57,635 nucleotides of DNA from Candidatus Cloacimonadota bacterium (GTDB taxonomy: Bacteria; Cloacimonadota; Cloacimonadia; Cloacimonadales; Cloacimonadaceae), in NCBI GenBank assembly GCA_020532545.1, contig JAJBAW010000013.1, positions 1 through 57,635 of the forward strand, given 5' to 3'. Below the pieces are notes generated by a model that saw nothing but the letters and a program-made list of their open reading frames with translations, was not told the DNA's origin and did no database searches. Made by a program: the position numbers and the translations under genes. Below are positions 1 through 7,364 of the stretch, in pieces; positions within the stretch are counted from its first letter, which is position 1, and each line of letters starts with the position of its first letter.

Positions 1-2
1 CC

Positions 3-440
3 TTGTCAAACGGACTCAGCCGTCCCCTGGCAGGCTTTATCAGCGATAGGATCGGCATCCTGAAAGTTATGCTGGTGGTTTTTGCCTTGCAAGCCCTGGT
101 GTTTCTGGCTTTCCCCTTTTATGTGCTCAGCTTTTCCACTTTGCTGATTGCGGCCGTAATCGTGGGCTTGGGGCTCGGAACCGCCCTCTCCCTGTATCCG
201 GTGCTCACCTCAGAGTGCTTCGGAGTGGAGCATCTGGGGGTGAATTATGGGCTGGTATTCTCGGCCTATGGCTTTGGCGCCATTGCCATTCAGGGTGGAA
301 GCTGGGTGCGTGATATCACGGGAAGCTACACCGTTCCGCTGCTTTTGGCAGGCCTCTTATCCACCGTCAGCACCCTGCTCGTTTTCTATATGAAACGCCG
401 CCATAAAGTAGGGGCTTTGGGTGGTAGGGGCTTTGGGTGA
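3..440 (+). CDS. MFS transporter, C-terminal part (OFA-like)
   Basis: This is the C-terminal part of a major facilitator superfamily membrane transporter; the gene enters from beyond base 1. The visible 145 residues begin in a loop of the kind NGLSRPLAGFISDRIG, the conserved cytoplasmic motif between helices in the oxalate/formate antiporter (OFA) branch. About four to five hydrophobic helices follow, with a short basic end (MKRRHK). The last 11 or so residues (KVGALGGRGFG) are encoded by a GTAGGGGC-type palindromic repeat that starts at 408, so the native C-terminus was probably replaced or extended by repeat insertion. Substrate cannot be told from this fragment. Confidence 0.8.
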   Translation: MSNGLSRPLAGFISDRIGILKVMLVVFALQALVFLAFPFYVLSFSTLLIAAVIVGLGLGTALSLYPVLTSECFGVEHLGVNYGLVFSAYGFGAIAIQGGSWVRDITGSYTVPLLLAGLLSTVSTLLVFYMKRRHKVGALGGRGFG

Positions 441-576
441 AAGCCCAGATAAGATGATCCTTGTAGGGGCTTTGGCGAAAGCCCCATCCCGCGTAAAGCC
501 CATCTCTGCATAAAGCCCAATCCTGCGCATTGTGATCAGTGGTTTGTGGTTTGGGCGTTAGGCCCAACGCCCCTAC
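408..576. repeat. Cluster of GTAGGGGC REP-like palindromes
   Basis: Four units of one short palindromic repeat lie here: a partial unit at 408-421, a full unit at 424-446, one at 463-485, and one in the opposite orientation at 550-576. Each starts GTAGGGGC and can fold into a small hairpin, for example GGGCTTT pairing with AAAGCCC across a 5-base loop. Related units lie at 4572-4594 and 4690-4716. The first two units encode the end of the upstream transporter; the last one cuts into a transposase remnant. No associated REP transposase (RAYT) is visible in the window. Confidence 0.75.
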
Positions 577-883
577 AAACAGGATTATCTCGGGACAATC
601 GGGCGATTATCTTTTTGGGGCCCCATAGGCTATGCTTTGTCTTACAATCGATTATCTCGTGAATAATCTCCATAGACGTTGTGTTGGGCTGCTTATGTGG
701 AGCACGGCTCCTCTCTTTAAGACCTTCTTCTCCTTCCTTCTCGAATCTTTTGATATACTTGTACGCCGTCTTACGGGATATCGAATACCTGCGCGACAAT
801 TCTGCTATCGAGTAATCTCCACTCTGATAGTCTTTGATGAAGTCTAACTTCTTTTCCATAACACTTTTTTCACTCCAGGGCAT
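536..883 (-). pseudogene. Transposase fragment (IS3/IS481-like N-terminal HTH)
   Basis: The N-terminal part of a transposase. About 88 residues form a helix-turn-helix (YSIAELSRRYSISRKTAYKYIKRFE) followed by a second DNA-binding segment ending SLWGPKKIIARL, the usual start of IS3/IS481-family proteins. The catalytic rve (DDE) domain is absent. The reading frame runs out near 619 into a GTAGGGGC palindrome that supplies the last residues. The start at 883 has a good ribosome site (GGAGG, 9 bases upstream). Expected to be inactive. Confidence 0.75.
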
Positions 884-915
884 GGCTATTTTCCTCCATG
901 CCTTAATGGTTATAA

Positions 916-955
916 AAGTGTTACCGATGTGTCCATACTAAAGTGTAACCGATGT
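916..955. repeat. IS-end-like paired motif
   Basis: Two copies of a 15-base motif, AAGTGTTACCGATGT at 916-930 and AAGTGTAACCGATGT at 941-955, sit just upstream of the truncated transposase start. IS481-type elements often carry repeated motifs of this kind at their ends, so this is probably the surviving terminal region of the element. The other end is gone. Confidence 0.45.
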
Positions 956-980
956 CCCTATATCATACCGTCATTGGATT

Positions 981-1062
981 CCATCTGAAATAACGTCCCT
1001 ACAGGACTCAAGCCCTTGTGTAGCTGTCGTATGCTATCTAAAATACCATCCCTACAGGACTC
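981..1062. repeat. Pair of 29-bp direct repeats, 53-bp period
   Basis: 981-1009 and 1034-1062 match at about 25 of 29 positions and share the block TCCCTACAGGACTC. They lie in non-coding DNA between the IS end and the A+T-rich stretch that follows. No gene is visible in 884-1187, and no function is evident. Confidence 0.6.
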
Positions 1063-1187
1063 GTTTTGGCGCCATCAGATACCCGGATTATGAATTATAT
1101 TCACCCAAAACTCAAATAATATAATAAACAGACATGGATGTGATTTAATGCCTTATCTATAAGACCATTATATATATGATAGCTTGA

Positions 1188-1313
1188 TATTCTGGGGGGA
1201 TGGCTGGTATTATCCCAGATATTTCCCCATTATTCATCAAGACCTGCTTCTACTTTGCCTTAGCTGGTACCCAACCAAACTACACGATCAGTAATGTGGC
1301 TTTGACAAGCTGA
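1188..1313 (+). pseudogene. C-terminal remnant of a CBM-like secreted protein
   Basis: An open stretch of about 40 codons ends GTQPNYTISNVALTS-stop. This beta-strand ending resembles the last strands of CBM4/9-type carbohydrate-binding domains (tentative). No start or upstream body of the gene remains. The same ending (HTISNVAL) occurs at 3107-3199, in the same position relative to an AAA_14 ATPase tail, showing that the two loci share ancestry. Confidence 0.4.
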
Positions 1314-1320
1314 AACGTTT

Positions 1321-1400
1321 TTATAAGCCGGGAGAGTTGGGTCTCTAAATTCGGCATCAAGTAGAGAAAGTAATACTCTGGATGGCCATACAAAACGCTT
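1321..1400 (-). pseudogene. Remnant of an AAA_14 ATPase C-terminus
   Basis: Read on the minus strand, this segment gives HPEYYFLYLMPN, closely matching the last residues of the intact ATPase at 3221-4348 (NPENYFLYLMPG). At DNA level 1321-1383 aligns to 3196-3258 without gaps, 49 of 63 bases identical. The rest of the gene is missing. It is therefore a decayed paralogue or one side of an old duplication flanking the toxin cassette. Confidence 0.6.
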
Positions 1401-1645
1401 AAGGCGAACAGATTGTAGGCCAAGAGTCAATAAATTGATTGACAGATTATAGTCTGAGATTAGATTTGCTCAAAGACTATGTCTATAGCATTAAAAATGT
1501 GAATAGTGATTTAGGGAAACGATAATATAAATGTTCGTAGTCACACGTAGATATAGCTAACGGCGAATAGAGAACTAATAATTCTATTTGAGAGTTTATT
1601 AAAGAAGTCATAGCCCTATGATTAAATACAAGATAAGGAGTGTCC

Positions 1646-2419
1646 ATGTCTAAGATATTACAGCACAAACCATTATTGGAAGCGATTTTCGAAATAAGGT
1701 GGCAGCTCGTGGATTTTAAGACGAAAACTCAATATGAGCCCTCTTATAAGCTTCTGTTGGGAAGATTTTTTGACAGGATACAGTCTGCATATCCAGTTTA
1801 TGAACAATTAGCATCTGCAAATATTCCAGACGAGATAGCTGAATATATAGTCCAGCACAGGTTCAGAGCTGAAAAAGACAAGTGGCCTCTTGTTCAAATA
1901 GGTCCAGGCATCGTTACGGTAAATTCGACCAGTGATTATGTCTGGAATGACTTTAAAACAAGATTGCTATTCGTCCTAAAAGAACTGTTTGAAGCACATC
2001 CTAAGCTTGATGAGCTTAAGATCAACAAACTTTCCCTTAGGTATATTGACGCTGTTGAGATCGACTACACGAGCGAAGATATTCATGAGTTTTTGCGCAA
2101 GTTTATGAAGATTGAGGTCAAGCTGCCCGATGAACTGTTTCGGGACAGCAATGTTGCAAATACCCCCTGCTCAATGTTACAGCATTTTGTATTTGAATCA
2201 AGCTCTCCAAAGGGACGCATTCATCTTAGATTCTCGACAGGATTGAAAGAAGGGAAACCAGCCCTAATTTGGGAAACTAATGTCGAATCAGCAGGTGATG
2301 ATTTACCGGCTATTCCAAAGGATTTTGAAGCATGGCTGGATGCATCACATAATCTTACAGATGATTGGTTCTTTAAAATCATTGAGGGAGACTTGGAAAA
2401 GAGGTTTTCAGGTGAGTGA
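1646..2419 (+). CDS. TIGR04255 family protein
   Basis: A 257-residue soluble protein that opens KILQHKPLLEAIFEIRWQL and contains LVQIGPGIVTVNST and LSLRYIDAVE, the hallmarks of the sporadically distributed TIGR04255 family. Its molecular function is unknown to me. The ATG at 1646 is chosen because AAGGAG lies 5 bases upstream; an in-frame GTG at 1640 overlaps that site. The stop overlaps the next gene's GTG start by 8 bases, so it is translationally coupled to the small gene and MazF toxin downstream. Family members turn up as mobile accessory genes; a role in the toxin locus is inference from the coupling. Confidence 0.75.
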   Translation: MSKILQHKPLLEAIFEIRWQLVDFKTKTQYEPSYKLLLGRFFDRIQSAYPVYEQLASANIPDEIAEYIVQHRFRAEKDKWPLVQIGPGIVTVNSTSDYVWNDFKTRLLFVLKELFEAHPKLDELKINKLSLRYIDAVEIDYTSEDIHEFLRKFMKIEVKLPDELFRDSNVANTPCSMLQHFVFESSSPKGRIHLRFSTGLKEGKPALIWETNVESAGDDLPAIPKDFEAWLDASHNLTDDWFFKIIEGDLEKRFSGE

Positions 2420-2765
2420 ATATTGCCTTTCCCCAGTTGAATCCTATAATGACAGCTACAGATCAGAAACAACCCGCTCAATATCTGACCTTCAAACCAA
2501 TAATAGCTCTATCAGTAGTGTAACAGCACGTTCCCCAAAAATGAGACAGTCATGGTTAGATGGAATAGTATCATCATTATCAGACTTCTGGCGCATTGAC
2601 CAGTTGGAAAGAGAGCATTCAACGACGTATTCTGGGCAAAAGGCTAATCTCTTTATTGATGACTTGCAATGGACGCTTACACAAGTTCTTGAAACCCGGA
2701 TGCGCCTATTGGCCTTTGAAGAGGATTGGGATGCCCCTGGCATGGAGATTTATGATGACATGTAG
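2412..2765 (+). CDS. Small protein upstream of MazF, possible antitoxin
   Basis: A 117-residue protein read from GTG 2412, overlapping the TIGR04255 stop. The first part is rich in Ser/Asn/Thr. The end is acidic and reads LLAFEEDWDAPGMEIYDDM, a conserved-looking tail seen in small uncharacterised proteins encoded beside PemK/MazF toxins. It overlaps the toxin start by about 11 bases. No MazE or AbrB DNA-binding fold is recognisable, so calling it the antitoxin rests on position only. The alternative is a TIGR04255 partner protein. Confidence 0.55.
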   Translation: MSEYCLSPVESYNDSYRSETTRSISDLQTNNSSISSVTARSPKMRQSWLDGIVSSLSDFWRIDQLEREHSTTYSGQKANLFIDDLQWTLTQVLETRMRLLAFEEDWDAPGMEIYDDM

Positions 2766-3099
2766 CAAGGGGGACATAGTGATAGTCCGGTTTCCAAATA
2801 ATGATTTAGTAACATACAAACACAGACCTGCCTTAGTTGTTCAATCTGACACTCTGACAACGGGATATGATCAAAAATTAGTTGCCTGTATTACTTCAAA
2901 CGTTCGCAAAAGGGCTGCGCATAGGATATTTGTCGATATTAACAATGATGAGGGCAAGGAAACAGGACTTTTGGCGGATTCTGTTATTGTTACCGACAAT
3001 TTGGCTACGGTCAAGGAACGTGAAATTCATAAAGTCATCGGGTCACTGTCCGACATTCAATTATTAAATGCTTCCCTTCGAACTGTATTTTCTATATAA
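2755..3099 (+). CDS. PemK/MazF family toxin (endoribonuclease)
   Basis: A 114-residue type II toxin of the PemK/MazF family, expected to cleave mRNA at short sequence motifs. The family core is clear: GDIVIVRFP at the N-terminus, then KHRPALVVQSD, followed by the strand and loop around LLADSVIVTDNLATV and a C-terminal helix. ATG 2755 is preferred because GGAG lies 7 bases upstream; ATG 2752 is possible. It is the last gene of the three-gene cassette begun at 1646. Confidence 0.85.
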   Translation: MTCSKGDIVIVRFPNNDLVTYKHRPALVVQSDTLTTGYDQKLVACITSNVRKRAAHRIFVDINNDEGKETGLLADSVIVTDNLATVKEREIHKVIGSLSDIQLLNASLRTVFSI

Positions 3100-3106
3100 T
3101 CTGTAG

Positions 3107-3199
3107 CGAGGATCTTTCGGCATTCCCAACGAGACTGTTCAAATCGGCCCGCATCATACCATTAGCAATGTCGCTCTAATTGGTGGAGGCATTATTTAA
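3107..3199 (+). pseudogene. Second CBM-like C-terminal remnant
   Basis: An in-frame stretch reading FGIPNETVQIGPHHTISNVAL and ending in a stop at 3197. It matches the TISNVAL ending of the remnant at 1188-1313 and, like it, stands tail-to-tail with an AAA_14 ATPase C-terminus. No upstream body of the gene survives; the MazF gene ends only 8 bases before. The resemblance to CBM4/9 endings is tentative. Confidence 0.4.
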
Positions 3200-3220
3200 A
3201 AGCTGAGAGAGCTGAGTCCC

Positions 3221-4348
3221 CTATCCCGGCATCAAATACAGAAAGTAATTCTCTGGATTGATGAAGTCGAGCTTTGCCTCAGGATAGGCATTGGTGAAGG
3301 CTCGGCTCACCTGTTTCTTTTTGGGATTCCATTTGATCTCATAAGCGGTGATTTGAGCGTTTTCGATTTCCAGATAATCGACTTCAGCGGCAGTTCTCGA
3401 ACGCCAAAAATGGGCTTTAGCCAGCGATTTGTGGTTGTCACGGTGCTTGGCAAGCTCTGAAACCACATAGTTTTCCCACAATTTGCCGATATCGTCTCTC
3501 AGGTCAATAGGCCTGAAATCCGAGAGCAGGCTATTGCGGATGCCATTGTCCCAGAAATATATCTTGCGGGAGCGTTTGATCTCATTGCGTTGATTGGTGC
3601 TGAAGTTTGGCAAACGGAAGATGATGAAGGCGCGTTCCAAAATCCGGATGTAGCGGGCAATGGTCTCCGGATCCGAACTCAGCAATTGGGCCAGCTCATT
3701 ATAGGAGACTTCAGAACTGATTTGAAAGGCCAGGGCTTGCAAGAGTTTCTCGATCAATTCCGGTTTGCGGATGTCATGCAAGGTGAAAATATCTTTGTAG
3801 AGGTAGTCCGAACCCAAGTTGCTGAGGTTTTCTATTTCCTGACCGGGCTTGGTCACCACTTCCGGATATGAGCCGTAAAGCAGGCGCAGCTTAAGGTTAG
3901 CGATTTCGGTGGGCAGGTTTGTGTGCGTAGCCAATTCTTCAAAGGACAGGGGGTAGAGCTGATATTCCCATTTCCGGCCGGTGAGCGGCTCATTCAGCTT
4001 GTCACTGAGTTCAAAGGCGGAAGAGCCGCTGGCCAGGACTTGCACTTCGGGGAAGGTATCTACAATGATCTTGATGGTAAGGCCTATATTGTCAACCCGT
4101 TGCGCTTCGTCCAGGAAGATCAGCTTGCTGGAGCCGATCACGCTTTTCAGCACTGCGGCATTCTGATTTGAGAACAGCCTGCTAATCTCGGTTTCGTCGC
4201 AGTTGTAAAAATCCGCTTGATCTTGATATTCCCGATAAATCTTCTTTAATAACGTGGTTTTGCCACTCTGCCGGGGTCCGATGACCACTATTGCTTTGCC
4301 CTCAAACAATCGCTGTCTGATACTGTGTTCTATCGTGCGCTTTATCAT
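3221..4348 (-). CDS. AAA_14 / DUF4143 ATPase
   Basis: A 375-residue ATP-binding protein with an N-terminal AAA_14 domain (Walker A GPRQSGKTTLL near residue 25, Walker B KLIFLDEAQ near 75-83, sensor-like LASGSSAFEL) and a C-terminal DUF4143 nuclease-like domain (WRSRTAAEVDYLE ... AYEIKWNPKK). The function of this common accessory family is not established. Members are scattered, multicopy and often mobile; a decayed copy of this gene's tail lies at 1321-1400. A GAGG site 8 bases before ATG 4348 and a TTGACA promoter upstream support the start. Confidence 0.9.
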   Translation of the reverse strand: MIKRTIEHSIRQRLFEGKAIVVIGPRQSGKTTLLKKIYREYQDQADFYNCDETEISRLFSNQNAAVLKSVIGSSKLIFLDEAQRVDNIGLTIKIIVDTFPEVQVLASGSSAFELSDKLNEPLTGRKWEYQLYPLSFEELATHTNLPTEIANLKLRLLYGSYPEVVTKPGQEIENLSNLGSDYLYKDIFTLHDIRKPELIEKLLQALAFQISSEVSYNELAQLLSSDPETIARYIRILERAFIIFRLPNFSTNQRNEIKRSRKIYFWDNGIRNSLLSDFRPIDLRDDIGKLWENYVVSELAKHRDNHKSLAKAHFWRSRTAAEVDYLEIENAQITAYEIKWNPKKKQVSRAFTNAYPEAKLDFINPENYFLYLMPG

Positions 4349-4365
4349 ATTCTTACCTCAAGTGC

Positions 4366-4394
4366 TATCTTGCCATGATGCTATAATATGTCAA
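4366..4394 (-). promoter_or_regulatory. Putative sigma-70-type promoter of the AAA_14 ATPase
   Basis: On the minus strand a perfect TTGACA box (4394-4389) is followed after 17 bases by AAGATA (4371-4366). The ATPase start codon lies 18 bases further on. The -10 box is weak, so this is a sequence-only prediction. Confidence 0.4.
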
Positions 4395-4738
4395 GGGAAA
4401 CCTGCGAATTGCGGATCATGATCGGCTAAAGAGCTGTTATATGCCGATTATGATCCGTGAATAACAGCTTGTTTGCCGATTAGGACTGCGGAGCTTGTGC
4501 AAAAAGTCTCTCACAGATCTCACAGATTGCACAGATTATCGGGGAAAGAGTAAATGGAGGATTTCAACGGCGTAGGGGCTTTGGGTGAAAGCCCAGCGGC
4601 TCCGCATTATGGCCAAATTCCCGTTTTGTGGCGCAATCCACCGCGTTGTGATCAACGGAATTCCCGCATTATGATCAATGGGGACGTGTTTTGGGCGTTC
4701 AGCCCAAGGCCCCTACATCATACATTTTAAATTTTACA
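4395..4738. repeat. Intergenic region with two GTAGGGGC palindromes
   Basis: This gene-free stretch holds two further units of the REP-like family: 4572-4594 (plus orientation) and 4690-4716 (opposite orientation, containing TTGGGC pairing with GCCCAA). A CACAGATT-type short repetition (about 4511-4540) also occurs. No gene is supported here. Confidence 0.6.
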
Positions 4739-5632
4739 TTACTTCTTCCCCACCGCTGCCACATAGATGACAAATTCCTGCGTGCCATCGATTCCCAGCA
4801 CATCATTCAGGGCTTCATCCAAATATGCACCGATCATGCAGGCTCCTGCGCCCACAGCTTCAGCGGCCAGGCTCAGGTTTTGCCCGATGTGTCCGGCATC
4901 GATATAGATGTAGCGATAGCCGCGTTGGCCATAGCGCCAGGTGGTGCGGTAGGGCAGGGCTGTATAGATGAAATTTGCGGCGGCACCCTGGATCATTTCC
5001 TGGCCGAAACAGCCTTCCAGGATCCGGGTCTGCACGCCCGGGCTCTCATCTTGGAGTATCAGGCAGTGTTTGATGGGGTGGTAGTAATACAGGCCGGGTT
5101 TGAGTCCGGTGACGCGGCGGACATTCACAAAAGTCTCGATGGGATGGCGGGATCCGGCAGAAGGCACATTGCGGAAGGTGATTTCCATGCGTTCGTTTGA
5201 TCTGAAATCTCTGGACCAGGAGCTGCAATACAGAAGAAAGGAGAGTTCTTCCTGGCTGAGCGGTTCGTCGCTGTACTTTCTGAGGCTGCGACGCTGCACA
5301 ATGGCATCCTGGAGGGAGATCTCACCAAAATCGAGCTTACCCACGGCCGGTAGGGAGAAGATCTCTCCACTGCGCGCTTTGATGGCATCAGGGCGAAGAA
5401 GCCCAAGCTCCTGATCACTTTTTTGGGCATAAACGTTGCTGGTGAGGCGGGCAAAATCTGTGCCGATGCTTTGGGCTTTGGGGCGCTGGGCCTCGATTTC
5501 CTGCAGGATGGGGCGCAGAGTTTGCTGCATAAGCTGGACATCCTCGATGCTGAGTTCGAGTTCTTTGCCAATTTCTTCATCGGAAGCGCCATGGTTCTTG
5601 AGGTAGATATAGTCAAAAGTTCTGGGGTCCAT
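4739..5632 (-). CDS. SagB/ThcOx-type nitroreductase-family oxidoreductase
   Basis: A 297-residue FMN-dependent oxidoreductase of the nitroreductase fold. The core runs from about residue 100: SLQDAIVQRRSLRKYSDEPL (FMN phosphate-binding arginines), NVPSAGSRHPIETFVNV (typical of the SagB/ThcOx branch), GLYYYHP, and IDAGHIGQNLSLAAEAVGAGAC near the C-terminus. The first 60 or so residues form a separate, helical, HTH-like extension (DYIYLKNHGASDEEIGKEL). SagB proteins oxidise azoline rings in peptide natural products, but no precursor, cyclodehydratase or transporter is encoded nearby, so the substrate is unknown. It lies 24 bases downstream of manC. Confidence 0.85.
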   Translation of the reverse strand: MDPRTFDYIYLKNHGASDEEIGKELELSIEDVQLMQQTLRPILQEIEAQRPKAQSIGTDFARLTSNVYAQKSDQELGLLRPDAIKARSGEIFSLPAVGKLDFGEISLQDAIVQRRSLRKYSDEPLSQEELSFLLYCSSWSRDFRSNERMEITFRNVPSAGSRHPIETFVNVRRVTGLKPGLYYYHPIKHCLILQDESPGVQTRILEGCFGQEMIQGAAANFIYTALPYRTTWRYGQRGYRYIYIDAGHIGQNLSLAAEAVGAGACMIGAYLDEALNDVLGIDGTQEFVIYVAAVGKK

Positions 5633-5656
5633 TATTTTCCTCCTGGAAAAGTTTGT

Positions 5657-6712
5657 TTAGAGCAGATCGTCGCGCCCGGTCTGGGAAAGCCTTTCCACGA
5701 TGTGTTTTACTTCTTCAGCGCGGTCTTTGGGGCAGACCAAAATGGCATCTGCGGTTTCGATGATGCACAGGTTTTCCACTCCGATCAGGGCGGTGAATTT
5801 CGAGCTTTGCACGAAGTTGCCCTTGGAATCTATAGTCATGAGTTCAGAATTTGAGACATTGCCTTCTTTATCGGCAGGGCTGATCTCAGCCAGGGCTTTG
5901 AAAGAGCCCACATCGCTCCAGCCGATATTCACCGGGATTACGTAGCGCTGTTCGGCTTTTTCCATGATGCCGATATCGATGGGCAGGCGGGGCATTTGAC
6001 TATAAAGCTCTGATATATCGGCTAAGGTGCCGTGTTCTTGCCAGACTTGGCCGATTTCTTCGCAGATTTGGGCAGCTTGGGGTAGATGCGTCTTAAAAGC
6101 CTCTGAGATCGCGGCCAGGCTCCAGCAAAACATGCCGCTATTCCAATAAAAACTACCCTGTTTCAGAAAGGATGTAGCGGTCCTCAGATCAGGCTTTTCT
6201 TTGAATTTTTGCACTTTGTAGATTCCGGATTCGATCCTGGAGCCTGCTTCGATATAGCCATAGCCGGTAGCGGGGTGGTCCGGAACGATGCCAAAGGTGA
6301 TCAGGGCGCCGCTTCGGGCTGTCTGCTGTGCTTTTCTCAGGCTGCTTAAAAAGGCGTTCGTATCTTTGATCACATGATCCGCCGGCAGCACGATCATGGT
6401 GGTATCCGCGCTGTAAAGAGGCTTCAAATACTCCAGGCTGAGGGCGATGCAAGGAGCGGTATTCATGCCAAAAGGCTCGATGATGATGTTTTCTTCGGGC
6501 AGAGCCGGTAGATGTTCGATCACCAAAGCCACCTGATCGGCAGCGGTTACGATGAAAATATTCTTCATGGGCATGAGGGGCAAAAGGCGGTCCACTGTGA
6601 GTTGGATCATGGAGCGGGAGCCCGCTACCTGTAAAAACTGCTTGGGATGGTCTTTGCGGCTTTGGGGCCAGAATCTGGTTCCGGAGCCTCCGGCCATTAT
6701 GACTGCGATCAT
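5657..6712 (-). CDS. manC: Mannose-1-phosphate guanylyltransferase
   Basis: Makes GDP-mannose from mannose-1-phosphate and GTP for surface glycans. The 351-residue protein starts with the nucleotidyltransferase signature MAGGSGTRFWPQSRKDHPKQFL (split: MAGGSGTRFWPQ, then HPKQFL) and contains LPADHVI, GYGYIEAG, FKEKPD, WNSGMF and VGWSDVGS-like (NIGWSDVGSF) motifs. It has the short form, without the phosphomannose isomerase domain found in bifunctional AlgA-type enzymes. The gene is 40 bases from lolA and precedes the nitroreductase in the same direction. Confidence 0.92.
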   Translation of the reverse strand: MIAVIMAGGSGTRFWPQSRKDHPKQFLQVAGSRSMIQLTVDRLLPLMPMKNIFIVTAADQVALVIEHLPALPEENIIIEPFGMNTAPCIALSLEYLKPLYSADTTMIVLPADHVIKDTNAFLSSLRKAQQTARSGALITFGIVPDHPATGYGYIEAGSRIESGIYKVQKFKEKPDLRTATSFLKQGSFYWNSGMFCWSLAAISEAFKTHLPQAAQICEEIGQVWQEHGTLADISELYSQMPRLPIDIGIMEKAEQRYVIPVNIGWSDVGSFKALAEISPADKEGNVSNSELMTIDSKGNFVQSSKFTALIGVENLCIIETADAILVCPKDRAEEVKHIVERLSQTGRDDLL

Positions 6713-6752
6713 CTTATTCTCCTTTAGTCGCTAAAATCTTGGGTTTGTGGTC

Positions 6753-7364
6753 TTATTGCTCGATAATCTGTGTGTCTTTGGGGTAGCTGAAATTCCAGAC
6801 TTGGGGAGCAATGGGGCGGTTTATTAATATATTACTAAAGCTGTAAGTAACCTTATTGTCAGAGAGATCTGTGTAGCTCAGGGTCTGCACGATGCCGGTT
6901 TTATTGTCGATCTTGGCTTCCAGGGTCTTGACCATGGGGTCGGATTTTGGGCTGAGCTTGACCCAACTGTGCGCTTTGTCCTGAGCGCTGATCTTTACCT
7001 GGCTTTTATTCCAATAGAGCTGCAAGAGTTCCAGAGGATTCATTTGGCTGGCTTGGGGCATGAGATCGCTGCGGTATAAGGTCTTGGAGCTGCCGTCATA
7101 GAGCTCGGCCTTGCCCCCTTGGATGTACATTCTCTGCACCGAGGGTTTGGCAAAAGTCATCAGCATGCGTCCACCGGAGAAGTAAAACTTGCCTTCATAG
7201 CTGATGGTGCGGTCGATGCGGCTAAAGAAATTGACCTGGGTGACTTCCGCCTGAAAACTGGTGAGGCTGGCGTAGCGGCCGTCTAATTTCTTGTACAATT
7301 CCGCGCTGTTCTGAGCCCAAAGCAGGCCGCAGAACATCAGCATCAATAGACTAATCTTCTTCAT
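6753..7364 (-). CDS. lolA: Outer-membrane lipoprotein carrier protein
   Basis: A 203-residue periplasmic chaperone that shuttles lipoproteins from the inner to the outer membrane. It has a signal peptide (MKKISLLMLMFCGLLWAQ) and the LolA fold: LTSFQAEVTQVNF, GKFYFSGGRMLMTF, and the mid-protein SDPMVKTLEAKIDNKTGIV region. Its start overlaps the end of ftsK by 14 bases, so the two are translationally coupled, the same order as in many Gram-negative genomes. It implies lipoprotein traffic to an outer membrane, consistent with the lipoproteins elsewhere in the window. Confidence 0.88.
   Translation of the reverse strand: MKKISLLMLMFCGLLWAQNSAELYKKLDGRYASLTSFQAEVTQVNFFSRIDRTISYEGKFYFSGGRMLMTFAKPSVQRMYIQGGKAELYDGSSKTLYRSDLMPQASQMNPLELLQLYWNKSQVKISAQDKAHSWVKLSPKSDPMVKTLEAKIDNKTGIVQTLSYTDLSDNKVTYSFSNILINRPIAPQVWNFSYPKDTQIIEQ

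Noticed and set aside
1483-1668. Small minus-strand gene of 61 codons before TIGR04255
   Set aside because: A+T-rich, no ribosome site, no motifs, and it overlaps the well-supported start of the plus-strand gene.
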